DNA of 64,000 nucleotides from Bacteroidales bacterium (GTDB lineage Bacteria > Bacteroidota > Bacteroidia > Bacteroidales > UBA932): assembly GCA_017427885.1 (NCBI GenBank), contig JAFRRW010000004.1:1-64000 (forward strand), read 5' to 3'. Position 1 is the first letter of the stretch. The number at the start of each line of letters is the position of its first letter. The notes beneath the pieces were generated by a model. The model was not told where the DNA came from and did no database searches. It worked only from the letters and a program-made list of their open reading frames with translations. Positions 1-8,872 of this stretch are shown piece after piece. Made by a program: the position numbers and the translations under genes.

Positions 1-1
1 C

Positions 2-712
2 CGCAGGGACGCCCTCCTGGAGAACGTCACGGTGGATGCCGAAGGCAAAATCGACTTCAACGACAAGTCCGTCACCGAGAACACCCGCGTGAGCTATCCT
101 ATCTACCACATCAACAACATCGTGCGTCCGGACAGCCACGGCCCCGCGGCCAAGCAGGTCATCTTCCTCAGCGCCGACGCCTTCGGCGTGCTTCCTCCGG
201 TGAGCATCCTCGATTCCGAGCAGACCAAATACTACTTCCTCTCCGGCTTCACCGCCAAGCTCGCGGGCACCGAGAGGGGTATCACCGAGCCCACTCCCAC
301 CTTCTCCGCCTGCTTCGGACAGGCCTTCCTCGAACTCCATCCTACGAAGTACGCCGAGGAACTCGTCAAGAAGATGAAGAAGAGCGGCGCAAAGGCCTAC
401 CTCGTGAACACCGGCTGGAACGGTACTGGCAAGAGGATCAGCATCCGCGACACCCGCGGCATCATCGACGCCATCCTCAACCACAGCATCGACGCCGCCC
501 CGACCAAGAAGATCCCCTACTTCGACTTCACCGTCCCCACCAAGCTCGAAGGAGTCGACACGGGCATACTCGATCCCCGCGACACCTACGAGAATCCTGG
601 TATCTGGGAAGAGAAGGCCAAGGATCTGGCCGGAAGGTTCATCAAGAACTTCCACAAGTACGAGAGCAACCGCGCAGGAAAGGCTCTCGTCAACGCCGGA
701 CCGAAGCTGTAG
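2..712 (+). CDS. pckA: Phosphoenolpyruvate carboxykinase (ATP), C-terminal part
   Basis: ATP-dependent PEP carboxykinase converts oxaloacetate and ATP to PEP, CO2 and ADP in the cytoplasm (gluconeogenesis, or the reverse CO2-fixing step in succinate-forming anaerobes). Only the C-terminal 236 or so codons are present; the frame is open from the window edge, and the GTG at 32 is an internal valine, not a start. Recognisable family stretches are [19 protein letters not shown], the following FLELHP, and [20 protein letters not shown] near the end, typical of the ATP-type rather than the GTP-type enzyme. A strong hairpin terminator follows 17 bases after the stop, so the gene ends its transcript here and is not linked to the SusC gene downstream. 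Confidence 0.95.
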   Translation, partial: RRDALLENVTVDAEGKIDFNDKSVTENTRVSYPIYHINNIVRPDSHGPAAKQVIFLSADAFGVLPPVSILDSEQTKYYFLSGFTAKLAGTERGITEPTPTFSACFGQAFLELHPTKYAEELVKKMKKSGAKAYLVNTGWNGTGKRISIRDTRGIIDAILNHSIDAAPTKKIPYFDFTVPTKLEGVDTGILDPRDTYENPGIWEEKAKDLAGRFIKNFHKYESNRAGKALVNAGPKL

Positions 713-728
713 CGCTTCACCTGTCAAT

Positions 729-762
729 AAAAAAGCCGTGGCGAAGAACCACGGCTTTTTTT
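729..762 (+). terminator. Intrinsic terminator after pckA
   Basis: GC-rich stem AAGCCGTGG / CCACGGCTT around a 7-base loop, with A-rich 5' flank and a run of T at the 3' side. It is close to symmetric, so it may work in both directions. It isolates pckA from the SusC cassette. Confidence 0.9.
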
Positions 763-882
763 GTCAATATATATTAGGGTAAAACGATTTTGAAGTGTAT
801 AATCCATACTACTGGATAATAACCTGTGGAAAAGAGGAAACCTCTAAAATTACATACATAATTATTAATCAACCAATTTCCT

Positions 883-3800
883 ATGAAGTTCACATCAAGA
901 TTGGTTGCATTGTTCGCCTTTGTCCTCATCAGCGTCACGGCGTGGGGACAGAAGGTGACATTGCGCTGCACGGGAGAACCGTTGAAGGCGGTTCTCTCGG
1001 AGATTCAGAAACAGACGGACTACCAGTTCGTCTACAACAACTCGCTCGTTGATGTAACTGTTCCGGTCACGGTTAACCTGTCCGGGGCGGAAATCAACGA
1101 GGCGATGAACCAGGTCTTGTCCGGCGCCTCCCTCGGATGGAGGATAGTCGACAAACAGATCTCCATTTTCCCACTGGAGGCGCAAAACAGCCAGCCCAGG
1201 AACAGGGCCGTGTCCGGAGTCGTCACCGATTCCTCCGGAGAACCGCTGCCAGGCGCCTACGTATATGAGAAAGGGACGCAGAATGGCACGGTGACCGACA
1301 ATCAGGGACGTTACACCCTTAACGTTCCAAGAGGATCTTCCATTATCGTTTCCCTTCTGGGATTCAACGACATCGAGATTCCTGTAGGCCAGAATGCGGA
1401 AATCAACACCAGCTTGGTGGAGAGCACCGAGTTCCTCGACGAGGCCGTGGCCATCGGTTACGGTACAGTAAAGAAGAGGGACCTGACCGGATCCATCTCA
1501 TCCATAAGCACAAGCGATTTCAGGGCCCAGCCGGTCACCGGGACCACCGATATGCTCCGTGGCAGGGTCGCGGGTCTTACCTTCACCCAGACGTCGGCCG
1601 ACGTTGCGGACGGAGGAGCCAAGATCAGGATCAGGGGTAACAACTCCCTGTTCGGAAGCAACAGCCCCCTCACCATCGTGGACGGAGTCCCTTACGGAAT
1701 CTACAATCCCAACGACGTCGAGTCCATAGAAGTCCTGAAGGACGCTTCCGCGACCGCCATCTACGGATCCCGCGGTGCCAACGGCGTCATCATCATCACC
1801 ACTAAGAGGGGACGCAGCCAGGAACCCGTAGTCGAAGTCAAGGCCCAGGTGTCAGCCGCCAAGCAGGCAAAGTTCTATGACCTCCTCAGCGGCCCCGAAT
1901 TCGGCAAATTCTACAACTCATACTTCGGCACCGACATACCTTTTGACAACAGCATAGACACCGACTGGCAGAGGGAGGTCACACAGACCGGTATCCGCCA
2001 GCTCTACCAGGCCAACGTTTCCGGTGGAGGAAAGGCCGCCAACTTCTATGTATCGGCAGGTTATTCCAACAACACCGGTACCGTCAAGAACAACTGGGCC
2101 CGCGGCTACAACGTCAAGTCAAACCTCGACTTCAAGCTCGGTGATAAATTCACCTCCAGGATTGACATGGCCCTGAACTACGGAGTCAACCACAACGGCG
2201 GAGTCAATACGGGAAAGAGCACCCTGCTCTACGCCCTCGAATGGTCCCCCAACGTAGCCCCTTATGGCGAGGACAGCACCTACAATACGGTCGACCCCTA
2301 TTCCACCACGGCGCCCAACCCACTTCTCAGCGCCCTTGAGGAAAACAGGAACAACTATTCCCTGTCCGGAATTGCCAACGCCTATCTGGCATACGAAATA
2401 ATCCCGGGCCTGACCGTTTCGGTCCAGCCTTCGGTGAATATCGGTTTATCTGAGCACAGAAGGTTCGACAGCCATTATCTCGGAACCGTCGAGGCCCAAA
2501 GGACCCAGAGCCACGGCGTCACCTGGGAGGTCACCGGCCTCCTGAACTACGAGCGCACCTTCGCAGAAAAGCATAACATGAACCTGATGCTGGGTACGGA
2601 ATGGTATAATTCCGAAGGCAACTGGTTCTATGCCGACGGAAAGAACCAGAGCGACGAGCGCCAGCTATGGTACAACCTCGCAGGCGCCCCCGACAGGCTC
2701 ATCGCTTCCGGTTACAGCAACGAGGCCCTCGAATCTTTCTTCGCCCGTGCGAACTACAACTACGACGGTAAGTATTACGTCACCGCTTCGATACGTGCTG
2801 ACGGTGCTTCCAAGTTCAAGAAAGAGAACCATTTCTCCTACTTCCCTTCCGCAGCAGTAGGCTGGGTGGTATCCAAGGAGGAATTCATGCAGGGCATCGA
2901 CTGGATAGACTTTCTGAAACTTCGCGCCAGTTACGGTGCCACCGGAAGCCAGGCCATCAGTCCCTACTCGACCATCGCCGCCCTCTCCACCTTCAACTAT
3001 GGCTGGGGCGTCGAGCCCAAGTCCCAGCAGGTTTATCTTGGCGATCCGGTCAACAGCAGCCTGAAATGGGAGGTCACCAAGCAGTATGACTTCGGCGTGA
3101 ATTTCCACTTCCTCAACAAGTTCACCCTGGATGTCGACTACTGGAACAAGCTCACTTCCGACATGCTTACAGACCAGCAGCTTGGTGCTTACGACGGAGG
3201 CGGCTCCGTCAAGGTCAACCTCGGAGAGATGCAGAACAAGGGTATCGACATCGCCCTGGGTTATACCCCCTTCTCCTCAAAGGATTTCTCCTGGACCATG
3301 ACCTGGACTGGAAGCTTCCTGAAGAACAAGGTCAAGTCCCTCGGAGGCATGGGTGACTTCTTCCCCGATGACGCCAACCTCACCGGCGTACAGTTGGAGA
3401 CCAGCCCCGTCATTGTTCAGGAAGGACAGTCACTTGGCAACTTCTACGGCTATAAATGGCTGGGTCTCTGGGGTACCGACGAGCTGAACACCGCCACCGG
3501 ATACTACGGACAGAAGCCCGGAGACAACCGATATGAGGACGTCAACGGCGACCACGTCATCGACAGCAACGACATGCAGGTAATCGGAAACTTCCTTCCC
3601 AAGTTCACCTGGGGCTACAGCACCACCATCTACTGGAAGGACTTCGATTTCAACCTCGTCCTCGACGGAGCTCACGGCCAGGATATGCTCAACCTCAACA
3701 AGATGCTCGCAAGCACCGTGGTAGGTTCCTCCACCAGCATCCTCCTGAGGGAGGCCGCCGAAAACATATGGTCCCCTTCCAACCAGGATTCAAGGTACTC

Positions 3801-4098
3801 GCCTTTCAGCGGTTCCGCACAGGACAGGGCCAACTCCTCCAAATGGATCGAAAAGGCCGGCTGGGTCAAGGTCCGCAACATAAGCATAGGCTACACCATC
3901 CCCAGGAAGGTCCTCGGCAAACATTCCATCAGGCTGAGCGCATCAGTACAGAACGCTTTCACGTTTACCGGATACAGCGGATATGACCCTGAAACCGCGG
4001 ACAACGCCAGCAGGAGCGACATGGTAGGCGGCATCGAGTACGGCTGCTACGCCGTGCCCCGCATCTTCACCTTCGGAATTAACTACAAATTCAATTAA
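883..4098 (+). CDS. SusC-type TonB-dependent transporter with STN signalling domain
   Basis: Outer-membrane beta-barrel that imports a glycan-derived ligand with its SusD partner. Signal peptide of about 23 residues ending AWGQ; STN (secretin/TonB N-terminal) domain about 27-95; carboxypeptidase-regulatory-like domain about 108-188 (SGVVTDSSGEPLPGAYV); linker with AIGYGTVKKRDLTGS; plug about 205-310 containing the SusC signatures DGVPYG, LKDASATAIYGSRGANGVI; barrel to the C-terminal aromatic-rich strand. STN domains are present only in transducing TonB receptors, where they contact a FecR-type anti-sigma factor; such a pair lies downstream (6779-8391). The 763-882 leader has no clear TAnnTTTG box, only a 5-bp hairpin (833-845), so it could be read by the ECF sigma factor; this is inference. 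SusD starts 6 bases after the stop. Confidence 0.95.
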   Translation: MKFTSRLVALFAFVLISVTAWGQKVTLRCTGEPLKAVLSEIQKQTDYQFVYNNSLVDVTVPVTVNLSGAEINEAMNQVLSGASLGWRIVDKQISIFPLEAQNSQPRNRAVSGVVTDSSGEPLPGAYVYEKGTQNGTVTDNQGRYTLNVPRGSSIIVSLLGFNDIEIPVGQNAEINTSLVESTEFLDEAVAIGYGTVKKRDLTGSISSISTSDFRAQPVTGTTDMLRGRVAGLTFTQTSADVADGGAKIRIRGNNSLFGSNSPLTIVDGVPYGIYNPNDVESIEVLKDASATAIYGSRGANGVIIITTKRGRSQEPVVEVKAQVSAAKQAKFYDLLSGPEFGKFYNSYFGTDIPFDNSIDTDWQREVTQTGIRQLYQANVSGGGKAANFYVSAGYSNNTGTVKNNWARGYNVKSNLDFKLGDKFTSRIDMALNYGVNHNGGVNTGKSTLLYALEWSPNVAPYGEDSTYNTVDPYSTTAPNPLLSALEENRNNYSLSGIANAYLAYEIIPGLTVSVQPSVNIGLSEHRRFDSHYLGTVEAQRTQSHGVTWEVTGLLNYERTFAEKHNMNLMLGTEWYNSEGNWFYADGKNQSDERQLWYNLAGAPDRLIASGYSNEALESFFARANYNYDGKYYVTASIRADGASKFKKENHFSYFPSAAVGWVVSKEEFMQGIDWIDFLKLRASYGATGSQAISPYSTIAALSTFNYGWGVEPKSQQVYLGDPVNSSLKWEVTKQYDFGVNFHFLNKFTLDVDYWNKLTSDMLTDQQLGAYDGGGSVKVNLGEMQNKGIDIALGYTPFSSKDFSWTMTWTGSFLKNKVKSLGGMGDFFPDDANLTGVQLETSPVIVQEGQSLGNFYGYKWLGLWGTDELNTATGYYGQKPGDNRYEDVNGDHVIDSNDMQVIGNFLPKFTWGYSTTIYWKDFDFNLVLDGAHGQDMLNLNKMLASTVVGSSTSILLREAAENIWSPSNQDSRYSPFSGSAQDRANSSKWIEKAGWVKVRNISIGYTIPRKVLGKHSIRLSASVQNAFTFTGYSGYDPETADNASRSDMVGGIEYGCYAVPRIFTFGINYKFN

Positions 4099-4104
4099 TT
4101 CGAT

Positions 4105-5604
4105 ATGAAAAAGCTTATATATAGATTCCTGGCCGCCGCATTGGCGCTTTCTACGCTGATGTCCTGCCACGACTTCCTTAAGGAAGATCCCAAGGGACAG
4201 TTCATGTCGGCCAGTTATTTCAATACCGTGGAAGATGTCCAGACCGCCCTTGCAAGGATGGTTTACAACTCCATGGACTACTATTATGAAGGAAAGTGCC
4301 TGAACATGGCCTGTCGCCTGGCGGATGACATCTGCGCCTCCAACTACAAGGTCCTTGAAGTCTTCAAGCAGTCCGACGGAGAGCAGTATGTGTTCACCAA
4401 CTGGGAGAACTGCTACGAATCCATCAAGCAGGCGAACTTCATCCTCAGCCTCGACGGCACCGTGGAAGGCGATGAGGCCACCCTCAAGCAGTATATGGGC
4501 ATGGCATACTTCTACAGGGGCTATGCCTACTACAACCTTGTGCGCCTGTACAAGCAGATGCCCATCATCACCGACGTCGACCCTCATCCTGACATCAAGT
4601 CCTCCACCCAGCAGGCTGTATGGGACCAGGTCGTGAGCGACATGACCAAGGCCGAGGAACTTCTTCCGGCCAGCTGGGGCGAAAGCGTGATGAGGCTCGA
4701 GGCTCCGACCGTCGCTTCCGCGAAGGCCGTCCTGGCCGAAACCTACCTGAACATGGCGGGATATCCCTATAACGGAGGCAACGCCTATTATCAGATGGCA
4801 GCCGACAAGGCGAAGGAGGTCATCAACGGCAATTACGGAGTCGGTTTCGACACCTATGACAACATCTGGAACAACAAGACCGACCAGCTGACCAAGGAAG
4901 CCCTCCTGGCCTACATCTACATCGATTCCAGCACCGAGAAGAACGCCCTCATCAACTGCTTCATGCCCGCCGAATACTCCGGCTGGTACTGGTTCATGCC
5001 CGAGAAGGGATTCTTCAGGAATTTCCCCGAGGGACCCCGCAAGGACGCCACCTTCTACACCACCGTCAAGACTCCGGGCGGAGACAAGGCCTGGGATGAC
5101 CCTACAAGGTCGGTTCCCCTTCCCGTTTACAGGAAGATGATCCAGACTCCCGCGATGGACTATGACAAAGAGCCCTGGAACAACGACGACTGGAGGTATG
5201 ACGGAAAGGTTTGCGCCCTCCGCTTCACCCAGACCGCCTGCACCTATGCCGAGGCCATCGCCCGTGCCACGGGTTCTCCCGACGCCCTCGCATACGACCT
5301 GATGGACAATATCCGCACCAGGGCCGGGCTGCCCGTATATGCCAGGGGCCTGAGCGGAGACGCCTTCGCGAGACTCGTGGTCCAGGAGCGCGCCTGGGAG
5401 ATGGCAGGTGAGTTCACCCGCTACAGCGACCTCTGCCGCCTTCAGATGGTGGAAGAGATCCACAAGCAGCGCGGTTCCGACGAACTTGTCAATTCGGATT
5501 ACACTGGCACCCCCACCAAGGATACGTACTACCTCCCCGTTCCGGCATCGGAAGTCCTTCTTAACAAGAACCTCCTGGAGATAGAGACAGGAACTGACAA
5601 TTAA
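4105..5604 (+). CDS. SusD/RagB family surface glycan-binding lipoprotein
   Basis: Lid and binding subunit of the SusC transporter encoded immediately upstream. N-terminal signal with lipobox LMSC (acylated Cys21) followed by DFLKEDPKGQF, typical of SusD; alpha-helical TPR-like body (MGMAYFYRGYAYYNLVRLYKQ about residues 132-152); C-terminal SusD features include the RTRAGLP and ERAWEMAGE-RYSDLCR segments and a Tyr-Tyr-Leu-Pro-Val-Pro end. The 499-residue length is normal. Ligand cannot be told from sequence. It is cotranscribed with SusC (6-base gap) and with the LamG-like lipoprotein (21-base gap). Confidence 0.94.
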   Translation: MKKLIYRFLAAALALSTLMSCHDFLKEDPKGQFMSASYFNTVEDVQTALARMVYNSMDYYYEGKCLNMACRLADDICASNYKVLEVFKQSDGEQYVFTNWENCYESIKQANFILSLDGTVEGDEATLKQYMGMAYFYRGYAYYNLVRLYKQMPIITDVDPHPDIKSSTQQAVWDQVVSDMTKAEELLPASWGESVMRLEAPTVASAKAVLAETYLNMAGYPYNGGNAYYQMAADKAKEVINGNYGVGFDTYDNIWNNKTDQLTKEALLAYIYIDSSTEKNALINCFMPAEYSGWYWFMPEKGFFRNFPEGPRKDATFYTTVKTPGGDKAWDDPTRSVPLPVYRKMIQTPAMDYDKEPWNNDDWRYDGKVCALRFTQTACTYAEAIARATGSPDALAYDLMDNIRTRAGLPVYARGLSGDAFARLVVQERAWEMAGEFTRYSDLCRLQMVEEIHKQRGSDELVNSDYTGTPTKDTYYLPVPASEVLLNKNLLEIETGTDN

Positions 5605-5625
5605 TGATTTAAACAGCCAAAGAAT

Positions 5626-6636
5626 ATGAAAAAGATCTTTATTATATCTTTATCAGTTGCATTGCTGGGGCTGTTTGCCTCCTGCAGCAAAGAAGAAGGC
5701 GGAGCCAGGGGATTCACTGCCGAGCCTACCTTCAGGATCAACTTCGGCACCTATGTGACGGTTCCCGTAACCCTCGATCCGGTCGACGCCCCTTATTCCG
5801 CCCTCAAGTATACCAGTTCGGATGAATCGGTGTTCACCGTCGACAAGCACGGCACCTGTTTCGGAGTCGAACTCGGAACCGCGACCCTCACCGTCGAGGG
5901 AGCCGGCAAGACAGCCCAGATCGCGGTCGAGGTCTATGAGACCACGATAGCGGACCTCTGCCTCGAGGTCGGCGACGTAACGGGCCTTTGGGAATTCCCG
6001 AACGACAATCCAATGAAGGGCACCGTCGGAAACGACCTGATTCCATATGCCCACCTGATCAACGAACTCGGAGTTCCCTATGAGTTCCCGAACCATCCCT
6101 ATAACACCATTTTCGGAGATGATGTCATCCCCCGTATCGTTCCTGGATTCAACGTGCATGACGGAGCGTTCGAGTGCGGATGGCTCCTCAACCTGTATTG
6201 GGCCGAACACGGATTGACCCGCCCTGACACATATACTCTCCTGTTCGACTGCCTTCGTCCCGCCAAATCGGACGGCAGTTACACCTCGTTCGTAGGAGGC
6301 AAAGCCCCCGACAACTCCGATGATCAGATGATATACCTGAGGAAGGGAGGAGAAACCCAGTTCGGCAGCGGCAGCAACCGTTCCACCAATGCCATAAGCA
6401 ATGACAAATGGTACCGTTTCGTCTTCGTAAAGAAAGGATCGGAGTATGTCAGAACCTATGTCAACGGAGAACTGTGGAATGACGGAGGGGACACCGAGGC
6501 AGCCGTCCTCGACGATAAGGTCATCCTTATCAACGGAGATAACGACACGGACAACACCTGGCTCCAGTATTCTACCGTAGCCATTTTCAACAAGGCCCTG
6601 TCCGAAGAAGAAATCGCAAAACTCGGATCGATATAA
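5626..6636 (+). CDS. Surface lipoprotein with BIG2-like and LamG/concanavalin-like domains
   Basis: Third gene of the SusC/D cassette, in the position usual for an accessory surface glycan-binding protein. Lipobox GLFASC (Cys20). About residues 35-107 look like a bacterial Ig-like (BIG2) domain (KYTSSDESVFTVD ... GTATLTVEGAG). About 115-330 resemble a LamG/concanavalin-A beta-sandwich: NDKWYRFVFVKKGSEYVRTYVNGE, then LYNNGE-like strand pattern and the family-typical end VAIFNKALSEEEIAKLG. No catalytic residues are evident, so binding rather than hydrolysis is inferred. A hairpin terminator follows. No neighbouring glycosidase indicates its substrate. Confidence 0.85.
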   Translation: MKKIFIISLSVALLGLFASCSKEEGGARGFTAEPTFRINFGTYVTVPVTLDPVDAPYSALKYTSSDESVFTVDKHGTCFGVELGTATLTVEGAGKTAQIAVEVYETTIADLCLEVGDVTGLWEFPNDNPMKGTVGNDLIPYAHLINELGVPYEFPNHPYNTIFGDDVIPRIVPGFNVHDGAFECGWLLNLYWAEHGLTRPDTYTLLFDCLRPAKSDGSYTSFVGGKAPDNSDDQMIYLRKGGETQFGSGSNRSTNAISNDKWYRFVFVKKGSEYVRTYVNGELWNDGGDTEAAVLDDKVILINGDNDTDNTWLQYSTVAIFNKALSEEEIAKLGSI

Positions 6637-6680
6637 ATCAATGCTGACGGACATTTTCGCATGGAATGTCATCTAGCGGA

Positions 6681-6720
6681 GGCCGGGGGAACATCGGTGC
6701 AATGCTCCCCCGACCTTTTT
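6681..6720 (+). terminator. Probable intrinsic terminator after the SusC/D cassette
   Basis: Imperfect GC-rich inverted repeat (CGGGGGA paired with TCCCCCG, with flanking pairs) followed by five T. It separates the SusC-SusD-LamG cassette from the sigma/anti-sigma genes, whose own -7 box lies 19 bases further on. Confidence 0.7.
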
Positions 6721-6738
6721 ATTATCGATAAAAAAACG

Positions 6739-6746
6739 TACCTTTG
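6739..6746 (+). promoter_or_regulatory. -7 promoter box (TACCTTTG) of the ECF sigma/FecR operon
   Basis: Matches the Bacteroidetes -7 consensus TAnnTTTG. About 19 bases upstream is a T-run (weak -33 TTTG-like). Expected transcription start is near 6753, leaving about 26 bases before the ATG at 6779; this supports that ATG over a TTG at 6749, which would lie upstream of the transcript start. Confidence 0.65.
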
Positions 6747-6778
6747 GATTGGCCGTCAATGACGGGCACAAAGACACG

Positions 6779-7396
6779 ATGCAAACTATCGACAACCTTC
6801 CTGGCAGGGAAATAACCGAAGCGATACGCGCGGGCTCAAGGGATATCTTCGACTCTTTCTACAGGGTCGAATTCCTCAACGTCCTCCATTTCGTGAAGAG
6901 ATATCTCGGATATGACGACTCAGTCGCCGAGGACATCGCCCAGGAGAGTTTCGTCTCGGTTTGGCAGACAAGGGAAAAACTCGATTCGAACTACAGCATC
7001 AGGACTTACCTTTACACGATAGCCAGGAACAAGACCATGAACCACCTCAGGGACATGGCAAGGGCCAAGGCCAACACCCTTGCGGGACAGGAGGCCCTGG
7101 TGAACCTACAGGCCCTGAACCACGAGAGCGTGACGGAAAAGATCGACGCCCTCGAACTCCAACAAATGATTGACAGGATATATCTCACGCTGCCCGACAA
7201 GGTGGTCACCACCTTCCGCCTGAGCAGGGTGGACGGCCTTACTTATAAGGAAATCGCCGAAAAGATGAATATATCCGTAAAGATGGTAGAATACTATATA
7301 TCCATAGCCCTCAAGCGTTTCCGCACCGAACTGGCCCACTACACCAATGCGTTGACGCTTTTGCTGACGGTTATGCTTACATTTATCCATACCTGA
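6779..7396 (+). CDS. ECF-type RNA polymerase sigma factor
   Basis: Alternative sigma factor of 205 residues, presumably activated by a transported glycan through the STN-SusC and FecR proteins. Region 2 is about residues 21-70 (FDSFYR..., then DIAQESFVSVWQ); the linker is followed by region 4 about 138-190 with LPDKV..TFRLSRVDGLTYKEIAEKM and a helix-turn-helix ending SVKMVEYYISIALKRFR. The C-terminal tail (ALTLLLTVMLTF) is strikingly hydrophobic. Start chosen at ATG 6779 from promoter spacing and domain length. The FecR gene begins 2 bases after the stop, so the two are coupled. Unusually, the pair lies downstream of its SusC/D genes rather than upstream. Confidence 0.93.
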   Translation: MQTIDNLPGREITEAIRAGSRDIFDSFYRVEFLNVLHFVKRYLGYDDSVAEDIAQESFVSVWQTREKLDSNYSIRTYLYTIARNKTMNHLRDMARAKANTLAGQEALVNLQALNHESVTEKIDALELQQMIDRIYLTLPDKVVTTFRLSRVDGLTYKEIAEKMNISVKMVEYYISIALKRFRTELAHYTNALTLLLTVMLTFIHT

Positions 7397-7398
7397 AA

Positions 7399-8391
7399 AT
7401 GAAAGAAGAAATTCTGTTTGATTATATAGACGGCAGACTGGGGAAGAAGGAAAGGAAGGAGGTCCTGCAATGGATCCGCTCCTCCAAGGAAAACGCCGAG
7501 CGCTTCGCTGAAATCAAGGCCTCTCGCGTCTTTGACACCCTCCCCGACAGGACACTGGAGAGAAGGGACGGACACCGGGTGCGCACCCTGGTCATCCGAG
7601 TGGCGGCAGCCCTGCTGCTCCCCGTCGCCGCCCTCGGACTGTGGGGATTCCTGTCCCAGCAGAAACAGCTTAAAGCCTATTCCGAATCCCAGGAAAACAT
7701 TTTGAGAAGGGAAGGACAGACACCGGGCATCATCGAATACAGGGTCAACACCGGAGTCAAGGGAAAGGTTGTGCTCCCGGACAGTTCCGTGGTCTGGCTG
7801 AACAGCGCCACCACCCTTCTGTGCCCGTCGGTCTTCGACAGCGACAAGAGGGAGATCACGCTCATCGGGGAAGGTTATTTCGACGTACGTCCGAACCCGG
7901 ACTGGCCGATGTACATCAAGACGGCCAAGGGTTTCACGGCCAAGATCACAGGGACGACCTTCAACCTGTCCGCCTACGACAATGACGAGGAACTCAAACT
8001 CACCCTCATTTCAGGGAACGTAACCCTGCTTGAGGACACCTCCCTCCAGGAAATCGCCATCAAGCCGATGGACGAGATAAAACTGAAGGAGACAGGGAAC
8101 GCGAGCGGCTCCGGTCCCCGTTTCTCCGGCGAGAAACGGCCGGCCAACGTCTATAACAACACCGCCTGGAAAGATGGCATCCTGGTCTTTGACAACACCC
8201 CTATGCCGGAAGTGATAAAGAAAATCGAAAGATGGTACGGGGTAAGCATCGAGACAGGGGATCCCAAGATCGAGAAATACCATTTCACGGCCAATTTCTC
8301 GTCCGAGTCCCTGGACAGGGTCCTGGAACTCATCAAGATTTCTTCATTTATCAATTACAGGATCGAAGGGGCCCACGTGAGCCTTTACTAG
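7399..8391 (+). CDS. FecR-family anti-sigma factor (transmembrane)
   Basis: Inner-membrane anti-sigma factor expected to hold the ECF sigma factor and release it when the STN domain of SusC signals ligand binding. Short N-terminal cytoplasmic region (1-60), one transmembrane segment about 64-84 (LVIRVAAALLLPVAALGLWGF), FecR domain about 110-215 (KGKVVLPDSSVVWLNSATTL ... GEGYFDV ... TTFNLSAY), and a C-terminal DUF4974-like domain about 260-328 (FDNTPMPEVIKKIERWYGV), the part thought to meet the STN domain. Length 330 is usual for Bacteroidales. It is the last plus-strand gene before the convergent PUL; only 5 bases separate its stop from that of the FMN-binding gene. Confidence 0.93.
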   Translation: MKEEILFDYIDGRLGKKERKEVLQWIRSSKENAERFAEIKASRVFDTLPDRTLERRDGHRVRTLVIRVAAALLLPVAALGLWGFLSQQKQLKAYSESQENILRREGQTPGIIEYRVNTGVKGKVVLPDSSVVWLNSATTLLCPSVFDSDKREITLIGEGYFDVRPNPDWPMYIKTAKGFTAKITGTTFNLSAYDNDEELKLTLISGNVTLLEDTSLQEIAIKPMDEIKLKETGNASGSGPRFSGEKRPANVYNNTAWKDGILVFDNTPMPEVIKKIERWYGVSIETGDPKIEKYHFTANFSSESLDRVLELIKISSFINYRIEGAHVSLY

Positions 8392-8396
8392 GCCGG

Positions 8397-8816
8397 CTAT
8401 CTTTGCTCGTCCAGATACTTCAAACCCGCGCGGACATTGCGGATGACGGCGTCAGAGGAGAACGTGGAACCGCTGACGGCGTCCACCTTCAGGGCTTTTC
8501 CTTCTTCGGGAGTCAGTCCGTTCCACATAGAGAACAGGCCGCTCTTCACGACGGTCCAGAAATAGCCGGGAGACTCCATGTTGGGCAGGGGCTTGATCTG
8601 GCTCACCCTGCCGTTCGTAACATATATCTCCACTGGGGTCGCCCCCGAATAGCCAATTATGTTCTTGCCGAGAGCGGTGGTATTGATGACCACGACGCTG
8701 TCGGAAACCATTCTCTTCACGGGAGGGCTGTCCTCCACCACCAAGGGATTGCCCGCCATAACGGAAAGGGCCGCAATGGAACACAGGGCAGCAAATATCA
8801 CCTTCATTCTTTTCAT
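8397..8816 (-). CDS. Small exported FMN-binding domain protein
   Basis: 139-residue protein with a signal peptide (about 1-21, ending SVMAG) and an FMN_bind domain (about 45-137) as in RnfG/NqrC and extracellular flavinylated proteins. The motif DAVSGSTFSS (112-121) fits the D-x-x-S-G-A/S-T recognition sequence of the flavin transferase ApbE, with Thr118 the likely covalent FMN site. ATG at 8816 is preferred over one 60 bases upstream because it starts the signal peptide. It is the last gene of the PUL, 56 bases after the GH2 gene. No apbE or partner reductase is in the window, so its role in a glycan locus is unclear; it may simply ride on the operon. Confidence 0.8.
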   Translation of the reverse strand: MKRMKVIFAALCSIAALSVMAGNPLVVEDSPPVKRMVSDSVVVINTTALGKNIIGYSGATPVEIYVTNGRVSQIKPLPNMESPGYFWTVVKSGLFSMWNGLTPEEGKALKVDAVSGSTFSSDAVIRNVRAGLKYLDEQR

Positions 8817-8872
8817 TTTGCCTGCAAAGATAGGCTTTCTGTCCCTAATTAACAAATCGGCGACATACGGGC

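Noticed and set aside
763..882. A standard promoter before the first SusC gene
   Set aside because: The only TTTTG in the region is preceded by CGA, not TA at the required spacing; I could not support a -7 box, so none is annotated.
3943..5463. Long open frame (about 500 codons) antisense to the first SusD gene
   Set aside because: It mirrors a well-supported SusD gene, shows no domain, and repeats of Gly/Val/His-rich low-complexity text are what antisense reading of G+C-biased third positions yields.
6749..6778. TTG start for the ECF sigma factor ten codons upstream
   Set aside because: The -7 box at 6739-6746 puts the transcript start beyond this codon; ATG 6779 fits family length.
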